Part shown: positions 37,507 to 46,683 of the stretch, piece after piece
Numbering within the stretch: the first letter of the stretch is position 1
Layout of the letters: the number at the start of each line of letters is the position of its first letter
Source of the DNA: DATMER01 sp963844885
Lineage (GTDB): Bacteria; Acidobacteriota; Thermoanaerobaculia; Multivoradales; UBA5704
Length of the DNA: 64,000 nucleotides
Assembly (NCBI GenBank): GCA_963844885.1
Contig: CAWJQA010000006.1
Span: 124,001 to 188,000, forward strand
Direction: 5' to 3'
The notes under the pieces: generated by a model
What the model was told of the DNA's origin: nothing
The model's input: the letters and a program-made list of their open reading frames with translations, nothing else
Databases searched by the model: none
Position numbers and translations under genes: made by a program

Positions 37507-38900
37507 AAGCGCCGCGCTCGCTCCAGGGCCGCATCGCGCTCTGGTCGGCCGGGCTGTTCTTCATCCTCTACGCCGCCGCCGGCGTCCTGGTCCTGGCCAT
37601 CGACAGCCGCAACCACCGCGGCCAGATGGAGGTCATGCTCTACTCCCACGCCGAGTCGCTGGCCACCTACTACGCCTCCACCCATCGCCTCGACTACCCC
37701 GAGCTCCTCGAAGTGGAGGCCAACCCGGTCCCCGTGTGGCTGCGGATCGTCCGCGACAACAAGATCCTGGCCGAGACGCCGGGGACCCCGCACGTGCCCC
37801 TGGTGAAACTGCCGGCCGAGGCCATGGGCCACCTCCAGATCCTCCTGAACGGCGGTGGCGAACGGATGGCGGTGATCCCGCACGAGGTCTGGAACGAGGC
37901 CGGCACGGTGGTCGAGGCCATCGCTTCCCAAGGCGCGCTGGAGCACCGGCATCGCGACCTCCTCTTCGCCTTCGTCCTCTCGGGGCTGCTCCTCTTCCCG
38001 CTCATCGCGTTCGGCGGCCGGCTGGTGGCGGCCCAGAGCCTGCGGCCGCTGGACCGGCTCGTGGCCTCGATCCGCGAGCTTCACACCGAGCGGCTGGAGG
38101 AGCGCCTGGAGGCACCCGGCGCCGTGCTGGAGATCGCCCAGCTCGCCGACGAGTTCAACCGGCTCCTCGACCGCCTGGAGGCGAACGTGGCCGCGATGCG
38201 CCGCTTCACGGCCGACGCCTCGCACGAGCTGCGCACCCCGATCAGCATCCTCCGCACCGGCCTGGAAGTGGCCCTGCGCAAGGAGCGCTCGGGTGAAGAA
38301 TACCGGGAGCTGCTGCGCGACAACCTGACGGAGATCCAGCGCATCCAGCGCATCGTCGAGGCGCTGCTGACCCTCGCCCGTTCTCCCGACGGCGAGGCCT
38401 GCCATGCGGCCCGCGGCCCGGTCGACCTGTCGAGCGTGGTCTCCGGCGCGATCGAGACGATCCGACCGCTCGCGGACGAACACCGCATCACGGTCGAGGC
38501 GAAGCTCGCCGGCGGCGCCACGGTGCAGGGGGATGCCGATCTCCTCCGCCTGATGGCCATGAACCTGCTCGACAACGCGCTGAAGTTCACCCCGGAGGGC
38601 CGCCGCGTGCGCGTGGCCGTGGAGCGCGGCGGCGAAGGCGTCCGGCTGGAGATACAGGACGAAGGCCCCGGCGTGCCGCCGCAGGACCGGCCCTACGTCT
38701 TCGACCGCTTCTTCCGCGGCCAGGGGGTGCGCAACGCCGGCTCGGCCGCGGGCGGCCTCGGCCTCTCGCTGGTCCGCTGGGTGGCGGAGAGCCACGGCGG
38801 CGCGGCGCGGCTCATGGAAAACGGAGGCCCCGGGGCCACTTTCGAGGTCGTGCTTCCTCCGCCGCCATCGCCGCCATCGCCGCCTGTCCAGGCCGTGTAG
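37503..38900 (+). CDS. Sensor histidine kinase
   Basis: The 465-aa inner-membrane kinase pairs with the upstream regulator. Transmembrane segments lie at about residues 13-35 and 155-178, flanking a periplasmic sensor of about 120 residues. A HAMP-like linker and HisKA follow, with phosphoacceptor His in ASHELRTPISILR near 243. The HATPase domain shows NLLDNALKFTPEG, DEGPGVPPQD and GGLGLSLVRW. The layout is like heavy-metal or envelope-stress sensors (CusS/CpxA class), but the ligand cannot be read. The C-terminus PPPPSPPSPPVQAV is encoded by a 9-bp repeat. Confidence 0.92.
   Translation: MKAPRSLQGRIALWSAGLFFILYAAAGVLVLAIDSRNHRGQMEVMLYSHAESLATYYASTHRLDYPELLEVEANPVPVWLRIVRDNKILAETPGTPHVPLVKLPAEAMGHLQILLNGGGERMAVIPHEVWNEAGTVVEAIASQGALEHRHRDLLFAFVLSGLLLFPLIAFGGRLVAAQSLRPLDRLVASIRELHTERLEERLEAPGAVLEIAQLADEFNRLLDRLEANVAAMRRFTADASHELRTPISILRTGLEVALRKERSGEEYRELLRDNLTEIQRIQRIVEALLTLARSPDGEACHAARGPVDLSSVVSGAIETIRPLADEHRITVEAKLAGGATVQGDADLLRLMAMNLLDNALKFTPEGRRVRVAVERGGEGVRLEIQDEGPGVPPQDRPYVFDRFFRGQGVRNAGSAAGGLGLSLVRWVAESHGGAARLMENGGPGATFEVVLPPPPSPPSPPVQAV
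38861..38887. repeat. 9-bp coding tandem repeat at the kinase 3' end
   Basis: Three units of GCCGCCATC type encode PPSPPSPP at the C-terminus of the histidine kinase. Confidence 0.6.
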
Positions 38901-38946
38901 ACCCTTCGTTCCGCTTCTCCAAATCTGGTGTAAGCTGGCTTGAAGT

Positions 38947-41900
38947 ATGGCAGGCAAAAAGCGTCCCCCCTCCCCTGGGGGCGCGGCTGAAACCTTGCGG
39001 AACAAGACCGTGATCCCTCCTTTCTCGATCGTTGGCATCGGCGCCTCGGCCGGTGGCCTCGAGGCCTTCACCCAGATGCTCGGCGCGCTGCCGGTCGATA
39101 CCGGCATGGCTTTCGTTCTCGTGCCTCACCTGGCTCCCAACTATGCCAGCCAGATGGCCGAGATCCTGGGCCGGGCCACCGCGATGCAGGTCACGGAAGC
39201 GGGCGGCGAGCCGCGCGTGCAGCCGAACCGCGTCTATGTCATCCCACCTGACCGCAACATGATCATCTCTCAGGGGGTGCTGCAACTGCTTCCCCGGGAG
39301 AAAACCCCCAACCAGTATCGGCCGATCGATTTCTTCTTCCGTTCCCTGGCGGAAGACCAGGGTGACCGGGCGATCGGCGTGATCCTGTCCGGCACGGCCA
39401 GCGACGGCACTCTCGGGCTCGAAGAGATCAAGGCCGAGGGCGGGATCACCTTTGCTCAGGACGGCACGGCTCAGGAGAGCAGCATGCCGCAAAGCGCGAT
39501 CGCCAGCGGCTGCGTGGACTTCGTGCTCCCCCCGGCCGAGATCGCCAACGAGATCGGGCGCATCGCCCGGCACCCTCACGGAACCAAGAACGGGCCGGAC
39601 CCGGGCAAGCCGGACGCGGGCGATCCGGAACACAACCAGATCCTGGAGATCGTACGCAAGGTCACGGGCGTCGATTTCACCCACTATAAAACGAGCACGC
39701 TCCACCGCCGCATCAGCCGCCGCATGGTTCTGCGCAAGATCGAGGGGCTGCGGGACTACGCGCGCTTCCTCCGGAAAAACCCCGGCGAGGCCGAGGTCCT
39801 TTATCAGGACTTCCTCATCCACGTGACAAGGTTTTTCCGCGACCCGGAAAGCTTCGAGGCGCTCAAGGCCACGGTCCTGCCCAAGCTGTTCACGGATCGT
39901 TCCCGCGCCGAGCCGCTGCGCGTCTGGGTGCTCGGGTGCTCGACCGGCGAGGAGGCCTACTCCATCGCGATCCTCTTCGCCGAGCTCGCCCAGGAGAAAG
40001 GCGTCCAGATCCCGGTCCAGGTCTTCGCCACCGATCTGAACGGAGCGGTCATCGAAAAAGCGCGCGCGGGAGTGTACCCGAAGAGCATCGCTCATGACGT
40101 CTCGCCGGAACGGCTCCGGAGCTTCTTCGTGGAGGTGGACGGCTGCTATCGCATCAGCAAGACGATCCGCGAGATGTGCGTGTTCGCCCGACACAACGTG
40201 CCGATCGACCCGCCTTTCTCCCAACTCGACCTGATCAGTTGCCGCAACCTGCTCATCTACCTGGAGCCCGCGCTGCAACAGAAGGTCGTGCCGCTCCTCC
40301 ACTACGCCTTGAAGCCGGGCGGCTTCCTCCTGCTGGGAAATTCGGAGTCGATCGGCTCCTACCGCGACCTGTTCGAGGCGTCGGACGCGAAGCACAAGAT
40401 CTATACCAGGAAGCCCTCCACCCACCGGGTGAGCCTCGGCGAGGCTGCCGGTTCCAAGGGGTATCGAGGGGAGTCCGCCCACGCCCCGGGCCGTTTGCCG
40501 CAGGCCGGAGCCACAGCCGGCGGCGTTCAGAAAGAGGCTCTCCTGTTCGAAGACCCCGCCCGCGTCATCGAGCAGCAGAAGGCCGCCAACAAAGAGCTGC
40601 AGTCCGCCAATGAGGAGATCCAGTCGGCCAACGAGGAGCTGCAGAGCATCAACGAAGAGCTGGAGACCTCGAAGGAGGAGATCCAGTCGAGCAACGAAGA
40701 GCTTGCCACGGTCAACGACGAGCTGCAGAACCGCAACGCGGAGCTGAACCTGCTCAACAACGACCTGTTCAACCTCCTCAGCAGCGTCCAGATGGCCATC
40801 GTCATCGTCGGGAAGGATCTCCGTGTCCGGCGCTTCACGCCGATGGCGGAAAAGGCTTTCAACCTGATCCCCAGCGACGTCGGCCGGCCGATCGGCGGCT
40901 TCAAGCCCAACTTCAGCGTGCCCGACCTGGCGGCGATGCTGGTGGAGGTGATCGCGACCGCCACGCCCCGGGAGCAAGAGGTCCAGGACACGCAGGGGCT
41001 GTGGTACTCGCTGCGCATCCAGCCTTACAAGACCCTGGAGGGGACGATCGACGGCGCGGTGATCCTGCTCGTCGACATCGACACGCTGAGGCGCGCCCGC
41101 GAGTACGCCGAAAGCATGGAAAAGGCACTGCATCTGCGGCTCGAGGAGCTGGCCACGGCCGATCGCAGCAAAAACGAGTTCCTGGCCCTCCTGGCGCACG
41201 AGCTGCGCAATCCCCTCGCACCCCTGCGCAATGCCGCACACGTGCTGGAGACCGTCGATGCCACCGGCTCCGATGGCGCCGGCGAGGCTATGGTCCGGCA
41301 GGCGCGGAGCATCATGAACCGGCAGATTCAAAACATGACGCGGTTGATCGAAGACCTGCTCGACGTAGCCCGCATCACCCGCGGCGAGGTCCGCCTGCGC
41401 AAGGAGCGGGTCGAGCTGGGGGCCCTTCTCCGGCACGCGACGGAGCAGACCCAGGCGCTCAGGGAGGCAAGCGGCCAGACGCTGTCGCTGTCGCTGCCGC
41501 GCGAGCCGGTCTACCTCGACGCGGATCCGACCCGGTTGGATCAGATTTTCGGAAATCTGCTGAACAACGCGGCCAAGTTCACCCCTTACGGTGGCCATTG
41601 CTGGATGACCGCCGAGCTGGTGAGCGACGGCGGACCTCCCGAGGCTCCCGGCGAAGTCGTAGTGCGGGTCCGCGACGACGGCAACGGCATCGATGCCGAA
41701 GCGTTGCCACGTGTCTTCGACCTGTTCATGCAGGCGGACCGCTCCTACGATCGCGCGGGAGGGGGGCTGGGAATCGGCCTGACGCTGGTACGCCGCCTGA
41801 CCGAGCTCCACGGCGGCAGCGTCGAAGCCCACAGCGCGGGACAGGACCAAGGCAGTGAGCTCGTGGTGCGCCTGCCCGTCCTCGCACCTGCGAAGAACCG

Positions 41901-42033
41901 GGAATCGGAGCGGCTCGCGGATGCCGGCGCCGCCGCGGATGTGGCGGTCCCCCCGCCGCCGCGCCGCGCCGCGTGCTGGTGGTCGACGACAACGTGGATT
42001 CGGCCGAGAGTCTCGCCATGCTCCTGCGCCTGA
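38947..42033 (+). CDS. CheB/CheR/PAS/histidine-kinase hybrid
   Basis: The 1028-codon frame carries an N-terminal CheB methylesterase domain (GIGASAGGLEAF, LVPHLAPNYASQM, LSGTASDGTLG: Ser-His-Asp). A CheR methyltransferase domain follows (about 215-480, with LGCSTGEEAYSIA). Next is a long Glu/Asn-rich coiled coil (LQSANEEIQSANEELQSINE and more, about 535-600), a PAS domain, HisKA with FLALLAHELRNPLAPLRNA and HATPase with NNAAKFTPYGG. After PPPPRR at about 41965 the frame is lost. The intended continuation is VLVVDDNVDSAES in another frame (next entry), so the native protein probably ends in a receiver. No chemoreceptor or cheA/cheW lies nearby. These fusions are usually cytoplasmic sensors, not flagellar chemotaxis proteins. 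Confidence 0.85.
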   Translation: MAGKKRPPSPGGAAETLRNKTVIPPFSIVGIGASAGGLEAFTQMLGALPVDTGMAFVLVPHLAPNYASQMAEILGRATAMQVTEAGGEPRVQPNRVYVIPPDRNMIISQGVLQLLPREKTPNQYRPIDFFFRSLAEDQGDRAIGVILSGTASDGTLGLEEIKAEGGITFAQDGTAQESSMPQSAIASGCVDFVLPPAEIANEIGRIARHPHGTKNGPDPGKPDAGDPEHNQILEIVRKVTGVDFTHYKTSTLHRRISRRMVLRKIEGLRDYARFLRKNPGEAEVLYQDFLIHVTRFFRDPESFEALKATVLPKLFTDRSRAEPLRVWVLGCSTGEEAYSIAILFAELAQEKGVQIPVQVFATDLNGAVIEKARAGVYPKSIAHDVSPERLRSFFVEVDGCYRISKTIREMCVFARHNVPIDPPFSQLDLISCRNLLIYLEPALQQKVVPLLHYALKPGGFLLLGNSESIGSYRDLFEASDAKHKIYTRKPSTHRVSLGEAAGSKGYRGESAHAPGRLPQAGATAGGVQKEALLFEDPARVIEQQKAANKELQSANEEIQSANEELQSINEELETSKEEIQSSNEELATVNDELQNRNAELNLLNNDLFNLLSSVQMAIVIVGKDLRVRRFTPMAEKAFNLIPSDVGRPIGGFKPNFSVPDLAAMLVEVIATATPREQEVQDTQGLWYSLRIQPYKTLEGTIDGAVILLVDIDTLRRAREYAESMEKALHLRLEELATADRSKNEFLALLAHELRNPLAPLRNAAHVLETVDATGSDGAGEAMVRQARSIMNRQIQNMTRLIEDLLDVARITRGEVRLRKERVELGALLRHATEQTQALREASGQTLSLSLPREPVYLDADPTRLDQIFGNLLNNAAKFTPYGGHCWMTAELVSDGGPPEAPGEVVVRVRDDGNGIDAEALPRVFDLFMQADRSYDRAGGGLGIGLTLVRRLTELHGGSVEAHSAGQDQGSELVVRLPVLAPAKNRESERLADAGAAADVAVPPPPRRAACWWSTTTWIRPRVSPCSCA

Positions 42034-42335
42034 AGGGACACGCAGTCGAAACCGCCTACGATGGACCGGCGGCGCTCGCGACGGCCAGGTCGTTCCATCC
42101 CGAGGCCGTCCTGCTGGACATCGGCCTGCCCGGACTGGATGGCTATCAAGTCGCCACCCGGCTGCGCAAGCAGCGCCGGACAGCCGGTTCGCTGCTCATA
42201 GCCTTGACCGGCTATGGACAGGAAGAGGACCAGCGGCTCGCACTGCAGGCCGGATTCGATCATCACCTGACCAAGCCGGTCGACCCTCCGGTCATCTACG
42301 AGCTGCTCGCCAGGCCCCGGGTGGCCGCCGGCTGA
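41973..42335 (+). CDS. Receiver domain detached from the hybrid kinase by a frameshift
   Basis: The 120-codon frame encodes a complete receiver: VVDDN pocket, phosphoacceptor Asp in EAVLLDIGLPGLDGY and Lys in HHLTKPVDPP. It begins inside the 3' end of the kinase frame, at a GC-rich CCGCGCCGCGCCGCG stretch where a one-base loss (or two-base gain) would explain the shift. The GTG at 41973 lacks a ribosome-binding site, so it is unlikely to be an independent gene. Its last 44 bp overlap the convergent peptidase gene. Confidence 0.75.
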   Translation: MLVVDDNVDSAESLAMLLRLKGHAVETAYDGPAALATARSFHPEAVLLDIGLPGLDGYQVATRLRKQRRTAGSLLIALTGYGQEEDQRLALQAGFDHHLTKPVDPPVIYELLARPRVAAG

Positions 42336-45300
42336 CCTCTACAGCCGCACCGCCGCCGCGTTCCTCTTCGAGCTGCATCACCTTCACGTCCGGGTCCACG
42401 ACGATCCTCTCGGGCTCGAACGGGCAGCGGATCCGCACCCGCCGCTCCTCCCCCGCTCCGAGCACCACGGTTGACCGGGCATCGCGATACTCCGGCGAGA
42501 TCTTGCCATCGTCTCCGAAGCGCGGGCCGGCGGCGGCGGCGATTTCAACGGGCATATGGCCGGTGCCGGCGTTCTTCACCTCGACGGTCACCTCCCACTC
42601 TCCGCCGGCCTGCCGCTTCTGCGCATTGGCCAGATGGTATTCCGGGATGACGGTGCCGAAGAACCACTGACGGGCGAAGTCGTCGAAGGAGGCTTTGTCC
42701 TTCGCATGGCGGCGCATGACCGCCACGAAGTCCTCGACCACGGGATGGTCGGGATTGTTGTGATAGGTCCGGAAGTAGTCGTGGACGCCGTCGAAAAAAG
42801 GTTGCCAGCCCATCCGCTGGAGGAGCATCCAGACGGCCCAGCCGCCCTTGTCGTAGATGACCGTGTTGTCGCCGGGCCGGAAGCGGTAGGTGCCGGCCAG
42901 CGGTTTCTCATCGCTCGGCTGCCGGAATTCGGAGTAGGCGGCCTCCATCCGGGAGCAGAATCCCATGCGCTCCCGCGGCCCCCGAAGCTTCCCCATGAGC
43001 ATCATCGTCGCGAAGTGGGCCGTGCCTTCGGACATCACCACGCCTCCCGGACCCTCGCCGTTCGACACCACGTGCCCCCACCACGAGTGGGCCGCCTCGT
43101 GCGCGGCGATGAGGAAGGCCGCGTCGTCGTCCGGCATCCGCCGGGTCAGGAAGCCGATCCCTTCGGAAAAGAAGATGTTCGTCGCGTTGCCCCGGCCGTA
43201 CTGGGCCAGCGAAGGGAATTCGTTGAGCCGCAGCTCCTTCCAGGGGTAGGGATAAAACCATTCCGAGTAGTAGCGGCGCGCGCCGTCGAGCGCCTCGATC
43301 ATGCTGTCGAGGTTCGCGGTGTGCTCCGGGTGGTAGTAGATGGCGGTACCGTTCTTCCCCCGCCGCTCGGCCCAGCGGCCGAAGGCGACGTTGAAGACCC
43401 GCACCGGGTAGTCGGAGACCCAGACCACGGTGCGCCGGCCGCCCTTCACCTCGTCCGAAGCGCGGGAGCCCGTCGAGGTGACCTCGTACTCCGCCGGAAT
43501 CGTGATCCGCAGCCGGTGCGTGAAGGCCGACGGATCGATCTCGGCCTGGGTGATGCCGCCGTTCCAGCCCGGCGGGAACGTCTTCGGCTGGTAGGCTCTC
43601 GTCTTCGCCTCGTTCGGAATCCCCGGATCGGCGCCGATCGCGGGATCGTACTTGACCACCGGCACGAAATCGGAGTTGCGGCCGGTCACGATGCCGCCGG
43701 CGGGCGTGATGAATTCACCCAGAGCGATCGGGCCGCCATTGCGCGAGATTCCGGGCAGGAGAGCCCCCTCGTAGCGGAAACCCAGGCGTAACGCTCCGCC
43801 CGGCGGCAGCGGATGCGCCAGCCGGAAAACCTGAAGGCCATGGCTGTCTTCGGGCTGGAACGGCCGGCCGTCGAGCGTCCAGGTGAGCCCCTTCCAGGCG
43901 GTTCCGACCGTCACCGGAAACCAGGGCAGCTCGCGATCGTGCTCGTTGCGCAGGTCATAGAAACCGCTCACCCGGAAGCCGCGCGCCGCCGGATCGAGGT
44001 CCAGGTTCAGGTCCACGTTCGTGACGTAGGGGACGGGAGCATCCAGCCACGTCGCATGGTTGAAGCGCCAGTAATCCTCGCGCCGCTTCTCCACCGCACC
44101 GCCCTGGAAGCCCTGGTTCACCTGCGACCACAGCGCGAAGCCAAAACCGAGCGGGACGAGCGCCAGCGCCGAGGCGATCCGGATCGTCCGCCGCCGCAGG
44201 CCGGGCCGGCGGCCGAACCAGGGATGCAGCGGATCGCGGTCCTGGCGCGAGAAGAGGCGGAAGGCCAGGAACAGGAGGAGGACCGCCAGCCCCAACGCCA
44301 GCAGACGGTTGAGAGTCAGGGCTTCGCGATCCATGGGGAAGACCCCCATGTCGGTCCACTGCAGCGAGTTGAGGAGCGGCCAGTTGCCCACCCAATTCAG
44401 GTGGTCCTGGAGCCCGGCCCAGGCAGTCAGTCCGAGGGCGAAGAAGCCGGCCGCGTAGGTGCCGTACTGGCTGCGGGTCACCGCCCAGGCCGCCATCAGG
44501 AAGCCGATCCAGAGAATCACGGTGGGCAGCAGAAAGAGGGTCCAGACCAGGAGAAACGGACGCAGGTCGAAGCCCATGCCGCCGCCCTGCCTGCGCATGA
44601 CCTCCGCGGCCGTGACCAGGGTCGCGAGCAGCACCACCGCCACCACCGCGCCGTTGGCCAGGGCCTTGCCGAGGAGCAGGGATGGGGTGCGCACCGGCGT
44701 CGTGTAGACCACCGCCGCCGCGCCGGACGCGGGCTCGCGCCGCAGCGACTCCACCGTATAGAAAAGCAGGAGCAGCAGGATGGAGACGGTGAGGATCGTC
44801 AGGGAGCCCGCCGCCGCCACTCCGGACGTGAGATAGATCGGCGACTGAAACTCGGCTCCGAAAAGGTTTACAAAGAACAGCGAGATCAGCGACAGGAGGA
44901 TCGGGATCAGGATGTACAGCGCCGGGTGCGAGAACAGCTCGGCCAGCTCGAACCGCGCCACGGTCAGTGCGCCGGAGACGACGCCCCGCGGCCTGGAGGT
45001 CATGCGCAGGGCGCCGAGCGGTGCGGCCGACGGCGCCTTCGCCGTGGCCGGCGGCGTCAGGGCGAGGGCGCGCCGGTCCGGCTTCCGCGCCGTGTGCAGC
45101 CGGCCGGCGAAGTGGCGGCGGGCGAGATCCACGAGGCCGAGACCGGCGACAGCGACTCCGAGCCGGCTCAGGAGGAACGCGGGAGAGTACTCGACGGGGT
45201 GCGTGTTGTAATAGGCGATCCCCCTATCCACGGTGAGAAAGGTCTGCCGCAGCCAGCGGAATCCGGACGGATCGATCAACTGGAGCCAGAAGCGCGCCGT

Positions 45301-45957
45301 CTGGCTCAGCTCGGGCGGGTTCCAGCTCCAGAAAAACGACCAGTAGAACAGGAAGAACGCCACCGGCACGAAAAAAACCAGGATCGGCCTGCCGGACAGC
45401 CGCCCCAGCGCGAAAGCCAGCCCCGCCACGAACAGGACCGACGGCACCAGGAAGACCAGAATGGGGACGAAGTAGATCCTCAGCGCGAACGGGCCATAGG
45501 CTTCCGGCCGCTCGGGGTCGGGCATGCCGTGGGTGAGCATCACGTTCATCACCGCGAACACCGCCACCAGGGCGAGGCAGGTGCCGGCCGCCGCGAGGAA
45601 TTTCCCCCAGACGTACTCGCCGGGGGAGAGCGGCGTCGCGTGCAGAACCTCCCCCACCTTCTGCTCCTCGTCGCGGATGAGCGGAGTGCCGGCCCCGATG
45701 GCCACGAAGAAGGCGAAGATGAAGAAGCCGATCATGGCCGCCACGTAGGCGATCTGGAACTCGGAGTTGACGTAGGCGAGGTTGCCGCCGAGGGAGGTGC
45801 TGTTCGAGCGGATGAACCAGGTGCCCCGCGAGACCATCCACGAGTTGAGGGTGATGAACAGGGCCGAGAAGACGAAGAACGGCCGTCGCAGGGAATCCAG
45901 AAGGTCGAGCCGTGTGACGAGCCAGAGGCGGCGGAGCGAGGCGGCGATGCCGGTCAT
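42292..45957 (-). CDS. ABC-2-type permease fused to M1-family aminopeptidase
   Basis: The 1221-aa membrane protein has two ABC-2-like transmembrane blocks of about six helices each (residues 15-270 and 330-590). A periplasmic M1 domain follows, with zinc motif IAAHEAAHSWWGHV and, 18 residues on, the Glu in VMSEGTAHFATMM. The GAMEN-like exopeptidase loop is not obvious. Such fusions occur in Acidobacteriota and Bacteroidota, usually next to an ABC ATPase gene; none is adjacent here. It may use an ATPase encoded elsewhere. GGGGGGAGGAATCTC precedes the ATG. The frame is intact over 3.7 kb. Confidence 0.88.
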   Translation of the reverse strand: MTGIAASLRRLWLVTRLDLLDSLRRPFFVFSALFITLNSWMVSRGTWFIRSNSTSLGGNLAYVNSEFQIAYVAAMIGFFIFAFFVAIGAGTPLIRDEEQKVGEVLHATPLSPGEYVWGKFLAAAGTCLALVAVFAVMNVMLTHGMPDPERPEAYGPFALRIYFVPILVFLVPSVLFVAGLAFALGRLSGRPILVFFVPVAFFLFYWSFFWSWNPPELSQTARFWLQLIDPSGFRWLRQTFLTVDRGIAYYNTHPVEYSPAFLLSRLGVAVAGLGLVDLARRHFAGRLHTARKPDRRALALTPPATAKAPSAAPLGALRMTSRPRGVVSGALTVARFELAELFSHPALYILIPILLSLISLFFVNLFGAEFQSPIYLTSGVAAAGSLTILTVSILLLLLFYTVESLRREPASGAAAVVYTTPVRTPSLLLGKALANGAVVAVVLLATLVTAAEVMRRQGGGMGFDLRPFLLVWTLFLLPTVILWIGFLMAAWAVTRSQYGTYAAGFFALGLTAWAGLQDHLNWVGNWPLLNSLQWTDMGVFPMDREALTLNRLLALGLAVLLLFLAFRLFSRQDRDPLHPWFGRRPGLRRRTIRIASALALVPLGFGFALWSQVNQGFQGGAVEKRREDYWRFNHATWLDAPVPYVTNVDLNLDLDPAARGFRVSGFYDLRNEHDRELPWFPVTVGTAWKGLTWTLDGRPFQPEDSHGLQVFRLAHPLPPGGALRLGFRYEGALLPGISRNGGPIALGEFITPAGGIVTGRNSDFVPVVKYDPAIGADPGIPNEAKTRAYQPKTFPPGWNGGITQAEIDPSAFTHRLRITIPAEYEVTSTGSRASDEVKGGRRTVVWVSDYPVRVFNVAFGRWAERRGKNGTAIYYHPEHTANLDSMIEALDGARRYYSEWFYPYPWKELRLNEFPSLAQYGRGNATNIFFSEGIGFLTRRMPDDDAAFLIAAHEAAHSWWGHVVSNGEGPGGVVMSEGTAHFATMMLMGKLRGPRERMGFCSRMEAAYSEFRQPSDEKPLAGTYRFRPGDNTVIYDKGGWAVWMLLQRMGWQPFFDGVHDYFRTYHNNPDHPVVEDFVAVMRRHAKDKASFDDFARQWFFGTVIPEYHLANAQKRQAGGEWEVTVEVKNAGTGHMPVEIAAAAGPRFGDDGKISPEYRDARSTVVLGAGEERRVRIRCPFEPERIVVDPDVKVMQLEEERGGGAAVEVSRRPPGAWRAARR

Positions 45958-46000
45958 GAGATTCCTCCCCCCGCCATTACGCTCTCCGGCCCGAGGGGTT

Positions 46001-46405
46001 TCAAGGGGCCGCCCTGCTCCCCTTCAATCCCAGGTGGCGCTGATAGGGCTCGAAGACGGGATCGCTGTGGAGCAGCGGCAGATTCCAGTGCAGGCAGAAG
46101 GTGGCGACGAGACTGGCGATCCCTCCCTGGACGGGCTCTCCCTTCGCGCGCAGGAGCCGCTGGTGCTCGGCGCTCTTCAGAACCATCTCCAGCCCACCGA
46201 CCTTGTAGACCGTGAACCGCTGCAGTGCATCGCGGGCCTTCTCCTGCTCCTCCTCGCCCTCAAAGCCCCAGAGCACCTCGCCTATGCTCAGATCCACCAC
46301 CGCCAGAGGCTCCTTGCCCAGGACGCTGTCCAGCCACCCGGTCTCCGGCGTGAAGCGGCCGGCGAAGTAGTCGATCCAGACCGAAGCGTCAACGACGACC
46401 GGCAC
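46001..46405 (-). CDS. vapC: VapC-type PIN-domain toxin
   Basis: The 134-aa PIN ribonuclease is of the type II toxin-antitoxin class. The conserved acidic residues lie in VVVDASVWIDYFAG (Asp near 6), LSIGEVLWGFE (Glu near 43) and LLHSDPVFEPYQ (Asp near 115). It overlaps the antitoxin gene by 17 bp, the usual vapBC order and coupling. Known targets of the family are initiator tRNA or rRNA; the target here is unknown. Confidence 0.88.
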   Translation of the reverse strand: MPVVVDASVWIDYFAGRFTPETGWLDSVLGKEPLAVVDLSIGEVLWGFEGEEEQEKARDALQRFTVYKVGGLEMVLKSAEHQRLLRAKGEPVQGGIASLVATFCLHWNLPLLHSDPVFEPYQRHLGLKGSRAAP

Positions 46406-46619
46406 GGCCCTTCCCCTTCTCTTCCGGCGCGGCCGGTGCGGCTGGCGCGGCCGGGTCCTGCCAGTGCAGCCTCCCCCACAGTTGCCGCACCTCGGCCTGC
46501 TTGTGAAGCTGGATCAGGGCACGCAGCCCCGCGTCCACGATCGCCTTCTTGGTCCGCAAACCGGTCAGGCGACCGGCCTCGGCGACCAGCTTCTCGTCCA
46601 GATGGATGTTGGTGATCAC
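46389..46619 (-). CDS. vapB: VapB-type ribbon-helix-helix antitoxin
   Basis: The 76-aa protein begins VITNIHLDEKLVAEAGRLTG. It has a ribbon-helix-helix fold in residues 1-45 and a tail that would bind VapC. The GTG at 46619 is the clear start (GGAAGGAGG 6 nt upstream). A longer open frame continues into the upstream 21-bp repeats, but only because that repeat is a multiple of three. The C-terminus has a 9-bp repeat encoding DPAAPAAPAAP. VapB normally autoregulates by binding palindromes upstream; here the upstream region holds the TGTACA array. Confidence 0.85.
   Translation of the reverse strand: MITNIHLDEKLVAEAGRLTGLRTKKAIVDAGLRALIQLHKQAEVRQLWGRLHWQDPAAPAAPAAPEEKGKGRAGRR
46426..46452. repeat. 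9-bp coding tandem repeat at the vapB 3' end
   Basis: Units GGCGCGGCC, GGTGCGGCT and GGCGCGGCC (plus-strand sense) encode AAPAAPAAP near the VapB C-terminus. Confidence 0.65.
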
Positions 46620-46683
46620 GAAGCCTCCTTCCGAGCTTCCCCGATGTCCGGGGACGCCGCCAGCGCCCGGGACGGCCCGCGTT

